Source: Actinomycetota bacterium
GTDB taxonomy: Bacteria; Actinomycetota; Actinomycetes; S36-B12; CAIYMF01
Length of the DNA: 64,000 nucleotides
Assembly (NCBI GenBank): GCA_009697815.1
Contig: WLRQ01000008.1
Span: 1 to 64,000 of the forward strand
Reading direction: 5' to 3'
Position 1 is the first letter of the stretch. The number at the start of each line of letters is the position of its first letter. The translations under genes were made by a program, and so were the position numbers. This document shows, piece after piece, positions 45,157-52,288 of this stretch. Below the pieces are notes generated by a model. It was not told the origin of the DNA, made no database searches, and saw only the letters and a list, made by a program, of their open reading frames with translations.

Positions 45157-45693
45157 ATGTCGGGACCGTCGCAGCGCTCAGCGGAACGCGGGTCGGCGCG
45201 ACGCGCCCCTTCGTCGCGCACGGGCACGAAGCGCACCGGACGGGTTGCGTCGGCCGCAGCAGCAGTGCGCGAACGACCCAGCCTCACTGGTCGCGCCGTG
45301 ATTCTCGCGTCTGTGGTGGTGATCCTGGTCGTCACCCTTGCGGTTCCGGTCCGCGAGTTGGTACACCAGCGCGGCGAGATCAACGCTCTGCGGGCTGAGA
45401 ACGCCGCCGCTCAAGCCCGCGTCGATGACCTACTCATCCGACAGCAGCGGTTGAAGGATCCGGCGTATGTCGTGTCCTTGGTGCGCGAGCGGCTCCACTA
45501 CCTGCTGCCCGGCGAGATCGGCTATGTCGTGCTCGACCCCGCTGAGGCGCCTGCCCCGGCCACGGCCGCGAAGAAGGCAGCGTCCCTCTCGTGGTACGAG
45601 GGGCTCTGGGCCTCGGTGGGTGCTGTCGACCATGCCGTCGCACCGGCAGTGGTACCGGCCTACGTTCCGATGCGGCCGGACGCGCCTCGATGA
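45157..45693 (+). CDS. ftsB: Septum formation initiator FtsB/DivIC
   Basis: 178 residues. A basic, Arg/Ser-rich cytoplasmic N-terminus (1-45), one membrane helix (about 47-67, VILASVVVILVVTLAVPV), then a coiled coil (ELVHQRGEINALRAENAAAQARVDDLLIRQQRLKDPAYV, read in pieces) followed by VRERLHYLLPGEIGYVVLDP. This is the DivIC/FtsB core that binds FtsL and FtsQ in the divisome. The last 40 residues are a Pro/Ala/Val tail. ATGA overlaps the DUF501 gene. Confidence 0.92.
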   Translation: MSGPSQRSAERGSARRAPSSRTGTKRTGRVASAAAAVRERPSLTGRAVILASVVVILVVTLAVPVRELVHQRGEINALRAENAAAQARVDDLLIRQQRLKDPAYVVSLVRERLHYLLPGEIGYVVLDPAEAPAPATAAKKAASLSWYEGLWASVGAVDHAVAPAVVPAYVPMRPDAPR

Positions 45694-46229
45694 CCCCGTC
45701 GACCGTCGTCTCCCCGGACGACCTCGCCGCGATCGGACGCCAGCTCGGTCGCGAACCACGAGGGGTTCGTGCCGTGGCGCACAGGTGCTCGTGCGGTGAT
45801 CCCGACGTCGTCGAGACCGAACCGCGCCTCCCCGATGGCTCCCCGTTCCCGACCCTCTACTACCTCACCTGCCCGAGGGCGGCGGGTCTCATCGGCACGC
45901 TCGAGGCCGAAGGTGTGATGCGCGAGATGCAAGAGCTTCTCGCCGGCGATGAGGACCTCACGGCTGCCTACCGAGGAGCCCACGAGGCATACCTCGAGGC
46001 CCGAGAGTCGATCGAACACGTAGAGGAGATCTCGGGGATCTCCGCGGGCGGAATGCCCATGCGCGTGAAGTGTTTGCACGTCCTGGTCGGCCATGCGCTC
46101 GCGGCCGGTCCAGGTGTCAACCCGTTCGGTGACGAGGCGCTGGCCATGCTCCCGAACTGGGGTGCATCGGGGCCGTGCACGAGAGCCAACGACGCTACAT
46201 CCGATGACACGAAGGCGGGGGAGTCGTGA
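45690..46229 (+). CDS. DUF501 protein
   Basis: 179 residues, start ATG 45690 overlapping the ftsB stop. Typical DUF501 pattern: AIGRQLGREPRGVRAVAHRCSCGDPDVVETEPRLPDGSPFPTLYYLTCPRA (read in pieces), with CSCG and a later VKCLHVLVGHALAAGPGVNPFGDEAL, where conserved Cys and His residues could bind metal. Conserved between ftsB and ppx across actinobacteria; function unknown. GTGA overlap couples it to ppx. Confidence 0.93.
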   Translation: MTPSTVVSPDDLAAIGRQLGREPRGVRAVAHRCSCGDPDVVETEPRLPDGSPFPTLYYLTCPRAAGLIGTLEAEGVMREMQELLAGDEDLTAAYRGAHEAYLEARESIEHVEEISGISAGGMPMRVKCLHVLVGHALAAGPGVNPFGDEALAMLPNWGASGPCTRANDATSDDTKAGES

Positions 46230-47167
46230 CCATCCGCGTCGCTGCGATCGATTGCGGCACGAACTCGATCCGCCTTCTCATCGCCGAGGTTGATGTCGAG
46301 GCGGGCACGCTGGTCGACCTCGAGCGGGTGATGGAGGTGGTGCGACTCGGCCAAGGTGTCGACGCGACCGGACGACTCGCACCGGAGGCCCTCGAGCGCA
46401 CGTTCGCCGCGTGCGACCGCTACGCCGCTGTGATCGCACGGTATGACGTCGAGCGGATCCGCTTCGTGGCGACCTCCGCGTCCCGTGATGCGGAGAACCG
46501 CGATGATTTCGTTGCTGGAGTGCTTGCCCGAATAGGGGTGGAGCCCGAGGTAGTCACGGGCGATGAAGAGGCGCGGTTGTCCTTCACCGGAGCCACTCTC
46601 GGGCTCGTCGGGGCAGAGCCGCCCTATCTCGTCGTGGACATCGGAGGCGGTTCGACCGAGTTCGTGCTCGGAACCACCGAGCCCACAGCGGCGCGCAGTG
46701 TCGACGTCGGATGTGTACGTCTTACAGAACGTCACGTCACCAACGACCCGCCAGCGCGCTCCGAGATCGATGCGGTCATCGGTGACATCGACGCCGCAAT
46801 CGAGCGCGCGGCCGAGGTTGTGCCGATGCGTGATGCCCGCACGCTGGTCGGACTCGCGGGCTCGGTCACGACGGTGGCAGCCGTCGCACTCGGTCTCGCC
46901 GACTACGACGCCACCCGCACCCATGGCGCACGCCTGTCCGCGGCCACTGTGGCGGCCACGTCCGACCGGCTCCTTGCCATGGACCACGCGGCGCGCGCGG
47001 ACATCGCGGTGATCCATCCAGGCCGCGTCGACGTCATCAATGCGGGGGCGCTCGTCCTGCGCCGTATCCTCGAGCTCACCGGGCTCCCCGAAGTCCTCGT
47101 CTCCGAACACGACATCCTCGACGGCATCGCGTGGTCACTTGCCGTCCGTCCTCAGGAAGCCACATGA
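46226..47167 (+). CDS. ppx: Ppx/GppA exopolyphosphatase family protein
   Basis: 313 residues, short form without a C-terminal HD domain. Actin/Hsp70-like ATPase fold: RVAAIDCGTNSIRLLIAEV (phosphate 1), FVATSASRDAENRDDF, VVTGDEEARLSFTGA, LVVDIGGGSTEFVLG (phosphate 2) and LVGLAGSVTTVAAVAL. The family degrades polyphosphate or pppGpp; mycobacterial Rv1026 at the same place acts on polyphosphate. Co-translated with DUF501. Confidence 0.93.
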   Translation: MTIRVAAIDCGTNSIRLLIAEVDVEAGTLVDLERVMEVVRLGQGVDATGRLAPEALERTFAACDRYAAVIARYDVERIRFVATSASRDAENRDDFVAGVLARIGVEPEVVTGDEEARLSFTGATLGLVGAEPPYLVVDIGGGSTEFVLGTTEPTAARSVDVGCVRLTERHVTNDPPARSEIDAVIGDIDAAIERAAEVVPMRDARTLVGLAGSVTTVAAVALGLADYDATRTHGARLSAATVAATSDRLLAMDHAARADIAVIHPGRVDVINAGALVLRRILELTGLPEVLVSEHDILDGIAWSLAVRPQEAT

Positions 47168-47225
47168 CCCTCAGCCACATCCCCCTGGTGACCGTAATCG
47201 CGGCGATCGAAGGAGTGCTCCCGAT

Positions 47226-47744
47226 ATGACCGCCACCCTTGCCATCACCGTTCTCGGCCTCGACCGTCCGGGAATCATCGCCGAGGTCACCGGGCAACTC
47301 GCGGAGCTAGGCGGCAATCTTCAGGATTCGTCGATGACACTCCTCCGGGGACATTTCGCGTGGACCCTCTTGGTGGCCGTCGACGCCGGTCCGGCTGATG
47401 TCCAGGCCCGGTTGGCTCGCCTCACAGACGAGGGCTTGGTCGTGTCCGTGCTCGTCCTACCCGAGCAATCGCCGGGTGGGGTCGATGGCACTGAGTGGCT
47501 GCTGTCGGTGCACGGAGGCGACCGTCCGGGGATCGTGTCGGGACTCACCGCGCCGATCGCCGAGGCGGGTGGGAACATCACCGATCTCACGACGCGGCTC
47601 GGGGCTGGTCTCTACATTCTCGTGGCCGAGGTGTCACTCCCTGGCGACGTCGACGTCACGGCGCTCACCTCGAGGATCGCCGAGGTGTCGGCCCAACTCG
47701 GTGTGCGTGCAACATTGCACCCTGCCGAGACCGACGTCCTCTAG
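47226..47744 (+). CDS. Double ACT-domain protein (GcvR-like)
   Basis: 172 residues from ATG 47226. Two ACT domains: residues 1-80 (LAITVLGLDRPGIIAEVTGQLAELGGNLQDSSMTLLRG, read in pieces) and 88-165 (WLLSVHGGDRPGIVSGLTAPIAEAGGNITDLTTRLG). Both carry the DRPGI motif that binds small amino acids. This arrangement matches GcvR, the glycine-cleavage repressor partner, and similar uncharacterised regulators. No DNA-binding domain. It lies 58 bp after ppx and 6 bp before def. Confidence 0.87.
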   Translation: MTATLAITVLGLDRPGIIAEVTGQLAELGGNLQDSSMTLLRGHFAWTLLVAVDAGPADVQARLARLTDEGLVVSVLVLPEQSPGGVDGTEWLLSVHGGDRPGIVSGLTAPIAEAGGNITDLTTRLGAGLYILVAEVSLPGDVDVTALTSRIAEVSAQLGVRATLHPAETDVL

Positions 47745-47750
47745 TACATC

Positions 47751-48299
47751 GTGGGTATCGTCGATGGGCGGATCGTCATGCCGCCCTTGCCCGCAGGCCG
47801 GGTGCTCGCGGTCGTCACCGCGCCCGCTGACGTGCTGTCGATCCCCTGCGTCGACGTCGATCCGACCGACCCAGCCGTGATGGCTCTCGCGGCGGATCTC
47901 ATTGCCACGCAGCGGGTTTCGCCGGGATGTGTGGGTCTGGCCGCCAACCAAGTGGGGATCGGCTGGCGGGTGTTCTCCCTTGATGTATCGGCGCATCCAA
48001 AGGCGCGGGTAACCCACGGCGAGTACGTCCTCGTGAACGCGCGCGTGGTGTCAGCCTCGCGTCAGGAGAAGTCTCGCGAGGGCTGCATGTCGGTTCCCGA
48101 CTTCACCGGCGACGTCAAGCGCGCCTCCCAGCTCGTCGTGAGCGGTTTCCTGCCCGGCTCGGGGGAGGAGGTCGTGCTCGAGACCGATGCCTTCGAGGCC
48201 AGGGCGCTGCAACATGAACTCGATCATCTCGATGGCCTCGTGTTCCTCGACAGGGTCGCGGGAGCGCATGCGATCTACCCGCGTAAGACTTACCTCTAG
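47751..48299 (+). CDS. def: Peptide deformylase
   Basis: 182 residues from GTG 47751. Removes the N-formyl group of nascent proteins. The three active-site motifs are GCVGLAANQVG (GxGxAAxQ), EGCMSVPDF (EGCxS; Leu is replaced by Met) and QHELDHLDG (HExDH), giving the Cys-His-His metal site and catalytic Glu. The first about 45 residues are longer than in the E. coli enzyme and the start is not certain. Confidence 0.94.
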   Translation: MGIVDGRIVMPPLPAGRVLAVVTAPADVLSIPCVDVDPTDPAVMALAADLIATQRVSPGCVGLAANQVGIGWRVFSLDVSAHPKARVTHGEYVLVNARVVSASRQEKSREGCMSVPDFTGDVKRASQLVVSGFLPGSGEEVVLETDAFEARALQHELDHLDGLVFLDRVAGAHAIYPRKTYL

Positions 48300-48329
48300 C
48301 ATCGACTAACGAGTCACATCAAACAGTTC

Positions 48330-48403
48330 GCCCCCGTAGCCCAACTGGCAGAGGCACGCTGCTTAAACCAGCGCAAGTGCAGGTTCGAACCCTGCCGGGG
48401 GCA
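48330..48403 (+). tRNA. tRNA with anticodon TAA and class I shape (Leu by anticodon)
   Basis: 74 nt. The acceptor GCCCCCG pairs with CGGGGGC, discriminator A. D stem GCC/GGC (3 bp) with D loop containing AACTGGCAGA. Anticodon stem CGCTG/CAGCG with loop CTTAAAC gives anticodon TAA. The variable region is only CAAGT (5 nt), then T arm GCAGG TTCGAAC CCTGC. Bacterial tRNA-Leu normally has a long variable arm, so the identity is unusual even though every stem pairs perfectly. CCA is not encoded. Confidence 0.85.
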
Positions 48404-48465
48404 CTCGGTGTTGCGGGCATCCCTCGTGGTGGCGCAATGCGCGTGGGCCGTGCGGCACGCGTCGT

Positions 48466-48471
48466 TATGCT
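48466..48471 (+). promoter_or_regulatory. -10 element TATGCT before COQ4-like gene
   Basis: TATGCT lies 77 bp before ATG 48549, giving a leader of about 70 nt that ends in a good AAGGAG site. No clear -35. Confidence 0.35.
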
Positions 48472-48548
48472 GGTCACGTTGCGGACTTACTCGCACGCGG
48501 CATGCCGTTGTTGGTGCGACCTTGATCCCCCAGAAGGAGCTGTACGTC

Positions 48549-49583
48549 ATGGCGATGCTGGCATTCGGAAGTCCGCTGGAGCGCCGAGGTCTTGTCGCTG
48601 TGATGCGAATGGTGGCCACGGCTGTCGGCACCCGCCCTTTCGATGGTGACCGAGCCGACCTCGTGCGCATGTTCGCCGGGCTTGAGTCATGCTCGGGCTG
48701 CCATGGCTTCCCCGAGTCACTGGACTTCTCCGACCTCACCGGCGACATCGAGCCATGGGCTGATGGTGCCGACGGCATCGCCGAGATCATGAAGTGCCTG
48801 CCCGGGGACAAGCAGCGCCTTGAGGCAGTGCACGCCGGGCTCCTCGTCGCGCTCTACTCGATCGAACAGGACCCTGTCGGGCTTTCCGCCGCACGTTGGA
48901 TCAGCAAGGAACTCGGCGCCAGCGACTCCATGGTGCGCACTGCCACCCTGACGGCGGGCGTTCACTCGCACGCCGCCCAGGCTGACCTCTTCCGCCGATT
49001 CATGTCCGAACGTATAGGCGTCCCTGTCGACGAGGTGCGCAAATTCGCCTCCCGCAAGGACTTGGGTGCGATCACGGCTCCGGCGCTGAACGACCGTTAT
49101 CACCGCCTGCTCGAGCAGGCTCCCGACGGCTCGCTCGGGGGCGAGATGCGCCGGTTCTACAGCGACGCGCCCTTCGCGGTTCCAGGAACCCCTGGTGTGC
49201 CGTTGCCTGTGGAGTTCCTCGGCTCGCATGACGTTCACCATGTGCTGGCGGGCTACGACACGATGGCGCACGGCGAGGTCTACACCGCCGTCTTCAACGC
49301 GGGCAACGCTGCCGCGGGTATTGGCTGGCTCTCGGTGGTGCTTTTGCAGTGGCACCAGGGAATCAAGATAGGTGTGTTCAATCCTGCGCACGCCCACCTC
49401 GACCCCGCGATCGTGGCCGACGCCGCGCAGCGAGGAGCAGCCACTCACGTCGATGTCTACTCCTACGAGTGGGACTGGATGTCGCTGCTCGAACGTCCAC
49501 TCGACGAGGTTCGGGGCTCGCTAGGTATCCCCCCGGGCGGCACCGTGCTCGCCGGCGCTACGTGGAATCCGAAGTCGGAGTAG
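48549..49583 (+). CDS. COQ4-like protein with alpha-helical N-terminal domain
   Basis: 344 residues from ATG 48549, with AAGGAG 9 nt upstream. Near residue 235 the sequence SHDVHHVLAGYDTMAHGE fits the COQ4 metal motif HDxxHx(11)E exactly, within a helical C-terminal domain. The N-terminal about 180 residues are helical (RRGLVAVMRMVATAVG ... LLVALYSIEQDPVG) and resemble a TerB-like bundle, with a CSGCH motif near residue 48. COQ4 acts in ubiquinone synthesis, but actinobacteria make menaquinone, so the substrate is unknown. Confidence 0.75.
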   Translation: MAMLAFGSPLERRGLVAVMRMVATAVGTRPFDGDRADLVRMFAGLESCSGCHGFPESLDFSDLTGDIEPWADGADGIAEIMKCLPGDKQRLEAVHAGLLVALYSIEQDPVGLSAARWISKELGASDSMVRTATLTAGVHSHAAQADLFRRFMSERIGVPVDEVRKFASRKDLGAITAPALNDRYHRLLEQAPDGSLGGEMRRFYSDAPFAVPGTPGVPLPVEFLGSHDVHHVLAGYDTMAHGEVYTAVFNAGNAAAGIGWLSVVLLQWHQGIKIGVFNPAHAHLDPAIVADAAQRGAATHVDVYSYEWDWMSLLERPLDEVRGSLGIPPGGTVLAGATWNPKSE

Positions 49584-49654
49584 CACCGATGTGCCACCCC
49601 GCTCGATGTCGCCGCTGACCTGATCCCTAGTCCAGACTCGATCGGCTGGCGGAT

Positions 49655-49673
49655 CCGGGTTAGGGTTACCTAA
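49655..49673. promoter_or_regulatory. Candidate DtxR/IdeR iron box
   Basis: CCGGGTTAGGGTTACCTAA matches 14 of 19 bases of the iron-box consensus TTAGGTTAGGCTAACCTAA and contains the symmetric core TTAGG-N4-CCTAA. It is 50 bp before the Bax-inhibitor-like gene. The TAGGGT within it could instead be a plain -10 element. Confidence 0.35.
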
Positions 49674-49722
49674 GTGCCACATGCCACTGAGGTGTGATCC
49701 ACCCCCCCTGATGGAGGTCACG

Positions 49723-50589
49723 ATGCAGTCCCGTAACCCTGTGCTCCGACGCGCCACCGAGACGGCCACCGGCCGACCTGCCTCCAGCGGCGGGGCTGGA
49801 TTCGCCTATGACGAGGGCCGTGCTGCCTATTCGCAGGCCACGGGTGCGGCAGCAGTCGCGTCGACAGTCGACGCCGTCCCTTCCATCTACGACACCGCGG
49901 GCCCGGACACCGGCCGCCTCACCATCGACGACGTGGTTGTGAAGACCGCGATCACGTTCGTTGCAGTTCTGATCGGTGCGGTCATCGGGTGGTCCACTGC
50001 GGTCTCGATGCCCTGGTTGTGGATTGCCTCGATGTTCGTCGGCCTCGGTCTGGGCCTCGCGAACTCCTTCATGAAGAAGGTCAAGCCGCCTCTCGTGCTG
50101 GCTTACGCGTTGGTCGAGGGAGTGTTCCTGGGTGGGATCTCCTACGCCTACAACCAGATGGCCATCGCGAACAACTACTACGGGATCGTGCAGCAAGCGG
50201 TTCTGGGAACGCTCGTTGCCTTTGGCGTGATGCTGTTCCTGTACAAGACCGGGATCGTCAAGGTCAACGGCAGGTTCAAGGCCGTCATGATGGCCGCGTT
50301 GATCTCCTACCTGCTCATCGGGGTCGTCAGTTTCGTCGCGGCGATGTTTGGGGTCGGCTCCGGCTGGGGCTTCTACGGTGTCGGCGGCATCGGCATCCTG
50401 CTCTGCGTGGCGGGTGTGGGCCTGGCCTCGTTCACCCTCATGCTCGACTTCGAGGCGATCTCGCAGGCTGTGCAGCAGGGAGCCCCGGAGCGTGAGTCCT
50501 GGCGGCTGGCCTTCGGGCTGCTCGTCACCCTGATCTGGCTCTATCTCGAACTGCTTCGCCTCATCTCGATCATCTCCGGTCGCGACTGA
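49723..50589 (+). CDS. Bax inhibitor-1/YccA-family membrane protein
   Basis: 288 residues from ATG 49723, preceded by GGAGG with a 5-nt gap. A soluble N-terminus of about 70 residues (SRNPVLRR, YSQATG) is followed by seven helices. Family marks are KPPLVLAYALVEGVFLGGISYAYN, ALISYLLIGVVSFVAAMFG, SFTLMLDFEAISQAVQQGAPERESWRLAFGLLVTLIWLYLELLRLI (read in pieces); the acidic residues in the last helices resemble the pH-gated calcium-leak site of bacterial BI-1. A possible iron box lies upstream. Confidence 0.9.
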   Translation: MQSRNPVLRRATETATGRPASSGGAGFAYDEGRAAYSQATGAAAVASTVDAVPSIYDTAGPDTGRLTIDDVVVKTAITFVAVLIGAVIGWSTAVSMPWLWIASMFVGLGLGLANSFMKKVKPPLVLAYALVEGVFLGGISYAYNQMAIANNYYGIVQQAVLGTLVAFGVMLFLYKTGIVKVNGRFKAVMMAALISYLLIGVVSFVAAMFGVGSGWGFYGVGGIGILLCVAGVGLASFTLMLDFEAISQAVQQGAPERESWRLAFGLLVTLIWLYLELLRLISIISGRD

Positions 50590-50613
50590 CGGATCTGGCC
50601 TGCAGGGGCTCGC

Positions 50614-50841
50614 TCATCCGAACTTGCGGTGGGCGCGGGCCTTGTCGGCCTCGTGCACGATCGCCGTCGCAAATCCGTGCGAGAGGCTGTGCTCATCGCG
50701 TAGCCAGGTGACCTTCTCGTCGAACCGGGAGAATGCGGGGCCATCCTCGAGCGCTCGCATCCAGTGTTTGAGGTCGCGTCCGGTGGCCCCGGGCAGGCGC
50801 GCGAGGAGTTGTTGATGGGTCTGCTCGGAGTGACGAATCAT
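50614..50841 (-). CDS. DUF4287 small protein
   Basis: 75 residues, ATG 50841 preceded by GAGGAG with a 7-nt gap. The pattern HQQLLARLPGATGRDLKHW, FSRFDEKVTWLRDEH and LSHGFATAIVHE is the DUF4287 domain, a short helical domain of unknown function often found as a stand-alone protein in actinobacteria. No catalytic residues are known. It converges with the membrane-protein gene. Confidence 0.88.
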   Translation of the reverse strand: MIRHSEQTHQQLLARLPGATGRDLKHWMRALEDGPAFSRFDEKVTWLRDEHSLSHGFATAIVHEADKARAHRKFG

Positions 50842-50938
50842 CGGCTTCTCCTCGGCGCGGGGGCTGGTGTCCGGGATCCACGTTAGCCCCGGGACGCCGG
50901 TCTGGGTGGGCCTTCGTGATGAATGTCTGCCGTGACCC

Positions 50939-50944
50939 TAGGCT
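50939..50944 (+). promoter_or_regulatory. -10 element TAGGCT before hypothetical gene
   Basis: TAGGCT ends 8 nt before GTG 50953, which favours that codon over the upstream ATG 50923. Confidence 0.35.
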
Positions 50945-50952
50945 CGGCTTCC

Positions 50953-51306
50953 GTGGATGAGACTCGAAGCCCGGCCGGCCGGCTCGTCGTCGAGGTCGGG
51001 CGCACCGCGGACCGCCTGCGGTCGATGGGCGTGGCGCGGCTCGGGGCGGCGTTCGAGCCCGAGCCAACTCGGGCCGCGGCCGCGCGCGCGGTCGCCCAAA
51101 GGCTCGCCAATGCGGCCGCCGATCTCTTGGGTGATGGTCACCGGGCGGTTCCTGTCGTCGCCGTTTCGGCAGCGGGGGATCAGGTTGCCGTATGTGGCCG
51201 CGACCTGTTCGATGCGGCGAGCGTCAGCACCGTGCCATCGGGCGTGGTCGATGCGACGCTCACTGATGCATGCGAAGCGCTGCTGGACCTTCGCCGGAGG
51301 GTCTGA
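50953..51306 (+). CDS. Hypothetical protein (117 aa)
   Basis: Start GTG 50953 is chosen because TAGGCT lies 8 nt upstream; ATG 50923 would add 10 residues before that promoter element. The translation has a helical N-terminal half (AGRLVVEVGRTADRLRSMGVARLG, EPTRAAAARAVAQRLANAAADLLG) and a C-terminal strand-helix part (PVVAVSAAGDQVAVCGRDLFDAA ... TLTDACEALLDLRRRV). I do not recognise the family. Even hydrophobic spacing and clean codon use suggest it is coding. Divergent from DUF4287 and convergent with the SGNH gene. Confidence 0.68.
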   Translation: MDETRSPAGRLVVEVGRTADRLRSMGVARLGAAFEPEPTRAAAARAVAQRLANAAADLLGDGHRAVPVVAVSAAGDQVAVCGRDLFDAASVSTVPSGVVDATLTDACEALLDLRRRV

Positions 51307-51328
51307 CGTCCGCGTCACTGGGGTGGAC

Positions 51329-52195
51329 TTAGCTCGAGGGCAAGGCCGGAGTGTCGCGCTCGAGGCCAAGTGCCGCGAGAACCTCGGGTAGCAACTCGTC
51401 GGCGCAGGCCGCGTATCCGGTGACGGATGGGTGGAATCGGTCAGCGGAGAAGAACATGTCCGGCTCATCGTCGAAGCGGTGGCCTAGCAACTCTGCCAAC
51501 GCAACCGGGCGTCCGCCGTTGTCGCGCACCCCGATGTACTGCGCCGCCGCGAGTTCGCGAGACATCCTCCGCGCCATCTGGCGTAGAGGTGTGGCTATTG
51601 GCCTCACCGTGCCCAGGTCTGGGCAGGTGCCGACGACGACCTCGGTGCCTGAGTCGCGCAGGCGCCTCACGGTCGCCACGAGAAGGCGTACCGACTCCTG
51701 CGGCCGCACGAGGTGAGTGACGTCGTTGGCGCCGATCATGATCACCGCAACATGTGGACGCAGGGGGAGGATGCGGTCGACCTGGGCGGCGAGGTCGGCG
51801 CTGCGGGCGCCGATCACTGCCACGCTGGTCAGGGACACGGTTCGACCCGAGGCGGCCGCGAGACCTGCGGCGATCACCCCCCCGGGAGTCGTGTCGCGGT
51901 GGTCGGCCCCCAGGCCGGCGGCGCCGGAGTCCCCGAGGACGACCAGGCGAAGTGATGTGCCGTGTGGTGGCTGCCCGCCGGGCGGTGGATAGCGACCGTC
52001 CACATAGGGCGCGGCTGAACGTCGGGTGCCGATCGCGCGACGCGCAAGCCTGGCTTGAATCGCGAGGACGCCGATCGCAGCTCCGGCGAGGGCGGTGCCG
52101 ACGCCGAGAAGGCCACCACCGCCTTTGGCGGCCGCGATCACGATGCGACGAACCCGCTCGTCGCGGGCCGCGAGCGAGGCGACATCCGGAGTCAT
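51329..52195 (-). CDS. SGNH/GDSL hydrolase, membrane-anchored
   Basis: 288 residues from ATG 52195, with GATCAT 6 nt upstream; GTG 52201 is two codons earlier. One N-terminal hydrophobic segment (about 25-48, GGGGLLGVGTALAGAAIGVLAI) anchors or exports it. SGNH blocks are present: LVVLGDSGAAGLGA (catalytic Ser, block I), IGARSADLAAQ (Gly, block II), MIGANDVTHL (Asn, block III) and DRFHPSVTGY (Asp and His, block V). Probably an esterase acting on lipid or cell-wall acyl groups; its place next to cbs matches mycobacteria. Confidence 0.9.
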   Translation of the reverse strand: MTPDVASLAARDERVRRIVIAAAKGGGGLLGVGTALAGAAIGVLAIQARLARRAIGTRRSAAPYVDGRYPPPGGQPPHGTSLRLVVLGDSGAAGLGADHRDTTPGGVIAAGLAAASGRTVSLTSVAVIGARSADLAAQVDRILPLRPHVAVIMIGANDVTHLVRPQESVRLLVATVRRLRDSGTEVVVGTCPDLGTVRPIATPLRQMARRMSRELAAAQYIGVRDNGGRPVALAELLGHRFDDEPDMFFSADRFHPSVTGYAACADELLPEVLAALGLERDTPALPSS

Positions 52196-52275
52196 GGGCA
52201 CATGATCGCAAATGTCGCTGACAGCGGGGCAGTTCTTGGTCTTTCAGAGTGACCCGGTTCTCCCTCGACCAGACG

Positions 52276-52281
52276 TAGGCT
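52276..52281 (+). promoter_or_regulatory. -10 element TAGGCT, leaderless cbs
   Basis: TAGGCT ends 7 nt before ATG 52289; no convincing ribosome site lies between. Confidence 0.45.
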
Positions 52282-52288
52282 CGAGGTC

